Positions 17,723 through 24,664 of a DNA stretch of 34,502 nucleotides are shown here, in pieces (the stretch's first letter is position 1; each line of letters opens with the position of its first letter). Made by a program: the position numbers and the translations under genes. The DNA is from Deltaproteobacteria bacterium (lineage in GTDB: Bacteria; Desulfobacterota; Desulfarculia; Adiutricales; Adiutricaceae). The stretch covers positions 1 through 34,502 of the forward strand of contig JAISMF010000024.1 in NCBI GenBank assembly GCA_031276865.1, in the 5' to 3' direction. The notes below the pieces were generated by a model. It was given only the letters and a program-made list of their open reading frames with translations. It made no database searches and was not told where the DNA came from.

Positions 17723-18163
17723 TTAGTAGAGCGTGAACTCGACCCGGCGGTTTAAGGCCCAGGCGGCTTCGTTGTGGCCGGGATCCCTGGGATTGGACTC
17801 GCCGCCGGTGTCGGTGGTGAGTTTGGAGGCGGCCACTCCCTGGGAGACCAGGTAGTTGGCGGCGGACTTGGACCGGCGATCGCCCAAGGCCAGGTTGTAG
17901 GCCTCGGTTCCGCGCTCGTCGGCGTAGCCGATGAGCTGCGAGCTGGAGCCGGTGGCCTTGAGATACGCGGCCTTGGCGTCGATCTTGGGCACCTCGGAGC
18001 TCCTTATGTTGTACTTGTCGAAGTCGAAGTACACATAATCATTGAGAAAGGCGCGGCGGGCGGCGTCGTCCACGGCTTCGCCAGTGTCGGCATGCTTCTT
18101 CTGGCAGGCCGCCAGAGGCAGGACTAGAGCCAACATAGCGAAAATAACGAGAAGCTTCTTCAT
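17723..18163 (-). CDS. pal: Peptidoglycan-associated lipoprotein Pal (OmpA-like domain)
   Basis: The 146-residue protein is an outer-membrane lipoprotein that ties the envelope to peptidoglycan and belongs to the Tol-Pal system. A lipoprotein signal peptide ends in the lipobox LAAC with lipidated C20. The OmpA C-terminal domain begins at VYFDFDKYNIR. It contains the peptidoglycan-binding patterns YADERGTEAYNLALGDRR and the closing NRRVEF. GGAGG lies seven bases before the ATG. At 146 residues it is slightly short for Pal. Usually tolB and ybgF/cpoB adjoin pal, but here it stands alone with its own terminator, so another OmpA-family lipoprotein role is possible. Confidence 0.9.
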   Translation of the reverse strand: MKKLLVIFAMLALVLPLAACQKKHADTGEAVDDAARRAFLNDYVYFDFDKYNIRSSEVPKIDAKAAYLKATGSSSQLIGYADERGTEAYNLALGDRRSKSAANYLVSQGVAASKLTTDTGGESNPRDPGHNEAAWALNRRVEFTLY

Positions 18164-18758
18164 AAAAATCCTCCAGTACTAGGGTGATGCTGAATTTATT
18201 GGACCCGGGTTAAGGTCTGAAAGGTTCCGGAAAAACCGGTTTTTGACGCGTCAAATTAAAGGGATGTGAAAATTATTAATGTGTGGGTCATTTATGGATG
18301 AATTATTTCCTTGATTAACAAAATGTGATGTCGATTAGCTAAATTGGTTTCACTTTAACGGCGGGGAATCAAATAGAAAAAGTTTTCCCCGTTTCGCCTG
18401 GCGCCGATAACGCCGCCCGCCCGGCCCCGCGGAAAAGACTACGTCGCCGGATAAGAATTTAAAACCGCGGATTTCTCGGTCGGCGGGGGCGCTCGGGTTT
18501 CAGGGCTTCGCGGCGGGATGGGGTCGCGCATCCGCGGCGCCCCCGAGCTCGTTTAACACTGGCGTTAAGCCGGGGAACATTTTAGCGTAAATAAAACATG
18601 AAATCAAATTTACCCGCCATTGTAATACATGGATCGTTTTTTAGCCACGGGGGGAAGCCCTCAAGAGGAAAAAAAGTTTAAGGGTTTTTTCCGGCCGGGG
18701 CTGATTTATAACTGTGTGTTGGAGACCTCGGCGTTCCAAGTCAATATCTTGTGCCCGG
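18164..18758. other. Gap between pal and the epimerase gene
   Basis: The part next to pal is AT-rich and should hold its promoter. It includes the perfect 14-bp palindrome TTTGACGCGTCAAA at 18242-18255, which shares TTGACGCG with the junctions of the tandem array at 20764-21345. No gene was recognised. Confidence 0.55.
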
Positions 18759-19805
18759 TCAATATCTTGCGCCCGGACCGCGGCCTTTTCGGGACTCGCC
18801 GCCCGACTTCCTGGCGCGTTCCTCTAAAAGTCCTTTCAAACCCTCCGCCAGATCAAGCGCGGGGCGGAAACCCAAATCCCGGGCCGCCCTTTCCACCGAG
18901 CCCCAGGAGTGCTCCGGATCCCCCGGACGGGCCGGCAGATATTCCGGCGGAGGCGATCCCGGGGAGAGCTCCCTAAGGAGCTCGGCCAGGGAGTTGATGC
19001 TCACCGGAGCGCCCGTGGCTATGTTGTAGATCCCCCCCGGGGCCCCGGCCTTCCCGGCCAGGATGGTGGCCCGCACCACGTCGGAGACGTGGATGAAGTC
19101 GCGGGTCTGGGAGCCGTCCCCGTGGATGAGCGGCGGCTCGCCGCGGGAGATTTTTTTAATGAAGCGGGGGATGACCCCGGAGTCGGGCCCGTCCGGAGAC
19201 TGGCGCGGGCCGTAGACGTTGAAGTAGCGCAGGCTCACGGTGTCGAGGCCCCGCTGCTCCTGGTAGTAGAGGGCGAAGTTCTCGCCCAAAAGCTTCAGGG
19301 CCGCGTAGGGGGTGTCGGCCCGGGGCGCCAGACTCTCGGCGTGGGGTCCCGGCAGATCCCCGTAGACGGCGGAGGTGGAGGCGTAAACCAAACGGGAGGC
19401 CCCGGCCCGGACCGCCTCCTCGAAGACGTTTAAAGCGCCCTCGCCGTTTATCGCGAGGCACAGGGCCGGATCCGTTAGGCTTAAGGGGACCGAGGCCATG
19501 GCCGCCAGATGGAAGACCAAGGAGACCTTTCGGAGGGTCTTTCCCAAAAGTTCCCTGTCCCTTATGTCCCCCTCCACGAATTCTATTTTATCCCGGACCC
19601 CGGAAAGGTTCGAAAGAGCGCCCGAGGATAGGTTGTCCAAGACCCGCACCCTCCGACCCCCGGCCACCAGGGCCTCGGTTAAGTGCGAGCCGATGAATCC
19701 CGCCCCGCCCGTCACCAGAACCTCTCCTTGGGAGGGGTTCCGGTTCTCACCGGAGGAATTATGGGGTTTCAACTCGAGGACGCGGTCTGTCATGGGCCCG
19801 GACAT
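18759..19805 (-). CDS. NAD-dependent sugar-nucleotide epimerase/dehydratase
   Basis: The 348-residue protein is an extended short-chain dehydrogenase of the GalE/WbpP kind, probably acting on a UDP-sugar for cell-surface polysaccharide. It has the NAD motif VTGGAGFIGSH (31-41), a D57 ribose-binding position (VLDN), GDIRD (79-83), HLAA (99-102), STSAVYG (143-149) and the catalytic Y167xxxK171 (PYAALK). RYFNVYGPRQSPDGPDSGV and GDGSQTRDFIHVSDVV are the substrate-side signatures. The N-terminus is ~27 residues longer than usual, and the ATG at 19805 follows a perfect GC hairpin without a clear ribosome site, so the true start is uncertain. No other polysaccharide genes are nearby. The exact substrate cannot be read from the sequence. 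Confidence 0.92.
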   Translation of the reverse strand: MSGPMTDRVLELKPHNSSGENRNPSQGEVLVTGGAGFIGSHLTEALVAGGRRVRVLDNLSSGALSNLSGVRDKIEFVEGDIRDRELLGKTLRKVSLVFHLAAMASVPLSLTDPALCLAINGEGALNVFEEAVRAGASRLVYASTSAVYGDLPGPHAESLAPRADTPYAALKLLGENFALYYQEQRGLDTVSLRYFNVYGPRQSPDGPDSGVIPRFIKKISRGEPPLIHGDGSQTRDFIHVSDVVRATILAGKAGAPGGIYNIATGAPVSINSLAELLRELSPGSPPPEYLPARPGDPEHSWGSVERAARDLGFRPALDLAEGLKGLLEERARKSGGESRKGRGPGARY

Positions 19806-19809
19806 AAGG

Positions 19810-19833
19810 GGCGCCGGCGGGGACGCCGGCGCC
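19810..19833 (-). promoter_or_regulatory. Perfect GC hairpin just before the epimerase start
   Basis: GGCGCCGGCG (19810-19819) and CGCCGGCGCC (19824-19833) pair perfectly around a four-base loop, ending four bases before the annotated ATG. In the mRNA it would cover the ribosome-binding region. It may repress translation or indicate that the real start lies further in. Confidence 0.4.
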
Positions 19834-20525
19834 GCGTTGTAAGGGGATGGGGGGATCCCTCTAAGAGATTCGGGAAAAGCGGGGCGTTTTCAGCCTTCCC
19901 CGCAAAGCGGGGGAGGCCGTCACCCTTAGGCTCTTAACGCCCGGAAAGGGCCGGAACTTTAAGGCGGAAAAGGCGGCGTTAGTTGGCGGAAATGGGGATA
20001 AGCGTTGGCGAAAAGGGCCGACGGGTAAAGACGGAAAGAGGCCGCGACGACCCCGGGGCGGACTATATGATAAGGGGCGCCCCGGCGATAGTCAAAAATA
20101 AATAAGGCGGCCGCGAGGCGAAATCGACCCGGAAAAGCCCCGTTTTTGAGCGTCCGTCGGGAAAACCCTTCCGCAAAGGAGGGAGAACGCCGCGGCCGGA
20201 AAGCGGCCTGGGCGTTCGCAGCCAGGGGACGCGGCCCTTGACTCCTTCGGGCGCTGGCCGCCGGGCATTCTAAAAGATCGAAAGGGATCGGTCAAACGGA
20301 CGCCAACAATTCAAGAAGAAATTAAGGAGATGGGGGAGAGCCGGAAGGTTGGTATTAAAAGGGAGCGGGAAAGAAGGCGGAAAAACGCGCCTAAAAAGGG
20401 AGCGGAAGAGCGAGCCGTAAAGAAAGCTTCCAAAAGCGCGCCGGAAAATAGGCCGGAGACGAGGAGGAAGAGCGACTTGGGAAAAGGATCCCCCCGCGCT
20501 TAAAAAGCGATTCAAATACAATATG

Positions 20526-20639
20526 TGGTGGCAAAATAGTAGATGAAACTATTTTCTTGGAGCTCCCGATAATTTTCAGGTAAGTTTCAAACGTTTGTTC
20601 CCCGAAGTTGAAAGCTCCTAAATAGAGTATAAAATGTGC
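20526..20639 (+). repeat. 114-bp interspersed repeat, copy 1
   Basis: The blocks GAAACTATTTT, TTCAGGTAAGTT, AACGTTTGTTCCCCG and GTTGAAAGCTC recur in the same order at 24475-24588, with substitutions. It lies directly before the tandem array. It may be a very diverged array unit, since it keeps TCAAAC and CCCCG at comparable positions. Confidence 0.55.
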
Positions 20640-20763
20640 TATATTTTAACATGAACAGCTATATATCGCGTTTTAACTTTGATGCGACCGCAAAAAATTC
20701 CGCCTCGAAATCACGAGGGCTCGGAAGGCGGCCGGTCCGGTTGGCGTTTTAAATTTCAAGTTT

Positions 20764-21345
20764 GACGCGTGGGCGAAAAGTCCCCGCATTTTCAAGGCTT
20801 TAAAACAAGATGCTTTATAAAATGTAGTTTATTCAGATTTTGCCTGTATAGAGCGTTTTATGATTAATTATTTGTTTCGAGCGGACTTTTCGCGCTTTCA
20901 TCAAACTTGACGCGGCGGCAAAAAGTCTAGCTTTAAAAACTAATTAGAGATAGTATACAATATATGGGATAGAAAAATAATATTATACAGCCCATAAAGT
21001 ATATAGTTTTAAAATGCTAAAGCGGCGGAGACTTTTTCCATACGCGTCAAACCTGAGGCGCGCGCGAAAAGCCTGTCATTGAAAAGATGATAGAGATGCT
21101 ATACAAAATATAGGATAAATCTAATAAATACGCGTTACATAAAGTAGTATATTAATATACGCGAACACCTCAGGGTTTTTCGCTGCGCGTCAAACTTGAC
21201 ACGCGCGCGAAAAATCCGACGGTAAAAAAACCGAGAGTGGCGTTATCCATATATAAGATAGGAATTAGTAAATATGCGGCACATAAAGTAGTGTTTTCAC
21301 TTATCCCAAAATCTCAGGAGTTTTTCGCATCCGCGGCAAACTTTC
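20764..21345 (+). repeat. Tandem array of four ~145-bp inverted-repeat units
   Basis: Units start at 20764, 20909, 21055 and 21198, so the period is 143-146 bases. Each has a left arm like GACGCGCGCGCGAAAAGTCC, an AT-rich core of about 100 bases and a right arm like GGACTTTTCGCGC ending in GTCAAACTT. Where units meet, the arms form one long palindrome centred on GTCAAACTTGAC. Core blocks recur in order (GAGAT, ATACAAAATATAGGATA, ACATAAAGTAG). There is no coding frame. The units have diverged from each other, so the array is not recent. Confidence 0.8.
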
Positions 21346-22021
21346 ATTGTCAGAAACACCAGAGCGTTAAACGCGCCCGCTGGGTTCCGCGCGGGGGGGC
21401 GCCCGAAAGAGCGTTCCCCGCCGTGACATAGATAAAAATATGTATCAAGAATTTTATAAAATTAATACTAATTTAAAAAAATTAGATTTAATAAAAAAAA
21501 GAGGCGGCCTAATCTCCGTTTTCGATAGCGCCTCTTAATGAGCTCGCCCCCTTGGGAGACGCTTGAACCTTTAGACGGCACCTAGGCGCCATGATTTCGG
21601 ACTCCATAAAAGCGTTTAAAGCCGCCCCGGGTAGGAGAGCGTAAAGAGAGTCGCGACACGAAACATAACAATCCAGGGCGTGCTCGGAAGCGGGACGCGA
21701 AGCTCGCCCAGCTCGCCTTCCCGCTCTTTTCGCCAGCCGGGGACGGGACGACCCAGGGCGGCGAAGCGTTCGGCCTCTTTTCTGGCCAAGCCTTATCCCC
21801 GTCCATGAATTTAGAGCCACGAATTTTTTCAGGGAGGCTTAAGATCCTTCGACCCGGGCGTGGGAGACTATCACGCGCGGGGATTAATAGAGGGCGGGAG
21901 AATGTTTTCCATGCGTAGGTAAAAATATGGTGAAACCGGGGCATGACAGGATAGGGTTTGACTTTTGACTTGGAGGTTGAAATTAAGTATCTTGAAATCT
22001 AAGAAAGGGAGGATTTATCTA
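21346..22021. other. Gap between the array and the DUF1703-type gene
   Basis: It contains the second copy of the GC-rich hairpin repeat (21373-21421), a short AT-rich piece, and ~450 bases of mixed sequence with no recognisable gene. The last 30 bases provide the ribosome site of the next gene. Confidence 0.55.
21373..21421 (+). repeat. GC-rich hairpin repeat, copy 2
   Basis: CCCGCTGGG, CGCGGGGGGGCGCCCG and AAAGAGCGTTCCCC match 569-617 with few changes. The predicted short translation (ARWVPRGGAPERAFP) also matches that of copy 1 (ARWDLRGGTPERAFP), though similarity at DNA level explains this. It follows directly after the tandem array. Confidence 0.65.
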
Positions 22022-23710
22022 ATGGCGGACGTTGTAAATTCGCCTGTCGGCGGTCAAGACTTCGGCTACGTCATCAGGTGGAAAATAACTTATGTGGACA
22101 AGACCGCCTATTTAGCGAGATTAATCGAAGACCGGACAAAGACTTGGTTTCTGGCCCGTCCCAGGCGTTTCGGTAAGTCCCTTACCGTTTCCGCTCTGAA
22201 ATCAATTTTTTCGGGGAAAAAAGAACTCTTCAAAGGCCTCGCGGTGGAAAAAAGGCTGGGGGAGGAAAGGTTCGCTCCCCGCCCGGTCATCCATCTGGAT
22301 TTAAGCGATACTGTTATTTCTAGAGACCTGGAAAGTTTTGAGGAATCTTTGCGGGATTTAACCGTTGACGCCGCTAATCAATTAAAAGTCGTGGCGCGTC
22401 AAAACAAGCCTCCAGCCACGGTTTTAACAGACCTTATAACGGAAACTTATTCAAAATACAAATCCGAAGTGGTGATCCTGATAGACGAATACGATTTCCC
22501 CGTGACAGGACTTCTGGACGAACCGGATAAAGCCGACTCGGCGCGCGAGATTCTTCGAGAATACTATCTGAAACTGAAATCCAGAGAAAATTATTTTTAT
22601 TTTATTTTTGTCACAGGCATCAGCAAATACGCGCGGGGCGGATTATATTCAGCTTTCAACAGTCCCACTGATATTTCTCAGGAGCCGGAATACGGAGCGA
22701 TCACGGGGTTCACTCAGGATGAACTGGAGCGTTATTATGATAGCGAGCTCGAAACTGTAGCCAGATCGCAAAATGTCGCTAAAAAGAGTCTTTTGGAAGA
22801 TATGAAACAATATTACTACGGTTTCTGCTTTGACGGCGATACATTTCTATACAATCCGTTTTCAACTCTGCAGTTCTTCAGAAAAAAAATGTTTGATAAT
22901 TTCTGGTACGGCTCGGCGACGCCAGAGCGGCTGGTAAATTATTTGCGGAAAAATCGTCTTACGGTTCATGAGTTCGATAAAATGGAAGTAAGCCGTAATA
23001 ATATTATTAACCCTGTGCTTGAGACGCGCTACGATCCCGCGGTTTTTCTTCAACAGCTGGGATATTTAAGTCTGCGAACCGGAAATTCTAAACAGGATTA
23101 TATTCTGGATTACCCAAACACCGAAGTCAGAATGTCTCTGGCGCGAAGCGTGTTGATCAATGATTTTCAATCAGCTATAGAAGCTAAGCATGTTTGTAAA
23201 ATGGTGGGAGAAGCGCTGACTAGGCGGACCCCTGATACGCTCGTGAGGGAATTCAACAGGCTTCTCTCCAAATTTTCCCACAGTTATTTCCCGCCGAAAC
23301 ATACAAATCTAACCGAAGAGCTGAAAACAACCTTATCACCTCAGCCGTTCGAAAAACTTTCTGAAGATTTTTACCGCGGCAAAATATTCACGCTTTTTTA
23401 CGCCTTGGGCGTGGTTCAACAGGCTGAAGCGCGTGGCAATCTCGGACGCGCGGATTTTGTTTTAACATACGGCGGGAATACCTGGGTAATCGAAGTGAAA
23501 GTGAATCACAAAGAAGAGGGCGATAAAACACTCGTGGACACCGCCATGAAGCGGATCAAGGAAAATAATTACGCGGGAGGATGTGATAATCCAGTTTTAT
23601 TGGGAATCTGCATAAATGATAATCTTAGGGCTGTTACCTGGTGGCGCTCAGAGGGTGGAACCGCCGCCGGTCCTGACGATGTCATGGATAATCCAGAGGA
23701 TGCTGATTAG
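22022..23710 (+). CDS. AAA-ATPase-like protein with C-terminal PD-(D/E)XK nuclease domain (DUF1703 family)
   Basis: This 562-residue protein belongs to a large family that often occurs in many copies per genome and is thought to be mobile or defence-related; its function is unproven. The N-terminal ATPase-like part has YVDKTAYLARLI (24-35), the Walker A-like RPRRFGKS (46-53) and Walker B-like VILIDEYD (151-158). FVTGISKYARGGLYSAFN (196-213) and YYGFCFD (265-271) are family signatures. The C-terminal nuclease-like domain shows GRADFVL with D478 and IEVKV with E491 and K493. I chose the ATG at 22022 because GGGAGGA lies before it; an upstream in-frame start would add 19 unlikely residues. Base composition is visibly lower in GC than in neighbouring genes, which suggests transfer. 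A partial relative lies at 33693-34502. Confidence 0.9.
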   Translation: MADVVNSPVGGQDFGYVIRWKITYVDKTAYLARLIEDRTKTWFLARPRRFGKSLTVSALKSIFSGKKELFKGLAVEKRLGEERFAPRPVIHLDLSDTVISRDLESFEESLRDLTVDAANQLKVVARQNKPPATVLTDLITETYSKYKSEVVILIDEYDFPVTGLLDEPDKADSAREILREYYLKLKSRENYFYFIFVTGISKYARGGLYSAFNSPTDISQEPEYGAITGFTQDELERYYDSELETVARSQNVAKKSLLEDMKQYYYGFCFDGDTFLYNPFSTLQFFRKKMFDNFWYGSATPERLVNYLRKNRLTVHEFDKMEVSRNNIINPVLETRYDPAVFLQQLGYLSLRTGNSKQDYILDYPNTEVRMSLARSVLINDFQSAIEAKHVCKMVGEALTRRTPDTLVREFNRLLSKFSHSYFPPKHTNLTEELKTTLSPQPFEKLSEDFYRGKIFTLFYALGVVQQAEARGNLGRADFVLTYGGNTWVIEVKVNHKEEGDKTLVDTAMKRIKENNYAGGCDNPVLLGICINDNLRAVTWWRSEGGTAAGPDDVMDNPEDAD

Positions 23711-23739
23711 CGAGCCCTCGCCAGTGAAAAATTTATTCC

Positions 23740-24400
23740 CTTCTCTCCGTAAGCCGCCTACGTGAGACATTCCGCAGGCGTGATGCCGAAAGGAGTTACG
23801 GGCCTAACTTAAGGGCGTCCAACGCTTTGCTTCAACAACAAAACGCCTGTCACTCTTTAGACGCCCCGGAGGTAGATGGCATTAGCGACGCCACGTCGAT
23901 GTTTTCCAGTTCGGGAAGCATGGGGACGGCTGTGGATTTCATGATCAAATTCGGCTTCGTTGTCCAATCGGACGGGGCTATAGCGCATAGAAATGGGCCG
24001 CGGAGCGTCATTATGGACTTACAATTTCTTCCTTTAACTGGTTGTCGGGTATTTTGAGGGCCAAGACGGAACAATAGGAAAGGCGCTTCCGATGGAACTT
24101 TTTCGCCAGAGCCGGGAAAAGGGGGAGAAACAGGACCCAGACGCTCGGATTTTTAAATCCCGGGTCCTTATCGACCTTTTCCCGCGATTTCGCAATCTCC
24201 TTTTCCTCGTCCAGCTAGTTTAAGCGGAGGACCCTGAAATTAAAGACGCCGAAGCCTCGCCAAAAGGCCGAATCCTGGAACTTCCAGGCCCCGGTATAGA
24301 TGAGCGAAAGGCAAGGCTCCCGCTGATTTTTCGAAATGAGAGTCGTTTTCCGGCCACAAGGCTGGTAAAATCCTCAATAATTTCGTCTTTTCTTCGTTAG
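23740..24400 (-). pseudogene. Possible decayed ORF, unidentified
   Basis: Read on the minus strand, one frame runs from about 24400 to 24010 with a single internal stop. It gives protein-like text such as YTGAWKFQDSAFWRGF and LDEEKEIAKSREKVDKDP. An overlapping frame continues (24074-23850) with ELENIDVASLMPSTSG, then has stops at about 23850 and 23830 and goes on with SKALDALKLGP. The composition looks more like real protein than the surrounding shadow frames, and a transposase is conceivable. I cannot match a family, and chance openness is possible. Confidence 0.25.
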
Positions 24401-24474
24401 GTTTTATATTGGACTCAAATTCAATCGACTAAAGGAAAAAGGGGTAAGCATTCAGCTACCCAGCCGCGGTATAT

Positions 24475-24588
24475 TGCGGCAAATTAATAGCGGAAACTAT
24501 TTTTTTGGGCGCGTCCGGCGATTTCCAGGTAAGTTGCCAACGTTTTTCCCCGCGGTGAACGCTCTGTTAAAGTACAAATTACGGTGTG
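24475..24588 (+). repeat. 114-bp interspersed repeat, copy 2
   Basis: It matches 20526-20639 in order: GAAACTATTTTTTTGG, TTTCCAGGTAAGTTGCC, AACGTTTTTCCCCG and GGTGAACGCTCT. The two copies have the same orientation and flank the DUF1703-type gene region at a distance of about 1.4 kb on the left and 0.8 kb on the right. Confidence 0.55.
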
Positions 24589-24664
24589 GTTGAATTTATC
24601 TTCCTATATGAAGACTGTATTTGAAGCTCCAATTTCCCAAATAGACGTGGGGGGGAATGCGACC

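Larger units (their letters stand above)
19806..20763. other. Gap upstream of the tandem array
   Basis: The first ~650 bases are GC- and purine-rich with no recognisable gene. From 20520 composition switches to AT-rich. It then contains a ~114-bp repeat (20526-20639, second copy at 24475-24588) and sequence that resembles worn array units (for example TTTGATGCGACCGC). Confidence 0.55.
23711..24664. other. Gap with possible gene remnants
   Basis: No intact gene is visible. The minus strand holds two quasi-open stretches (24075-23740 and 24400-24020), described separately as a possible decayed gene. The AT-rich part near 24475-24588 is the second copy of the 114-bp repeat. Confidence 0.5.

Noticed and set aside
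20764..21345. CRISPR array
   Set aside because: Repeat units are ~145 bases with cores that resemble each other, no short unique spacers are present and no cas genes are nearby.
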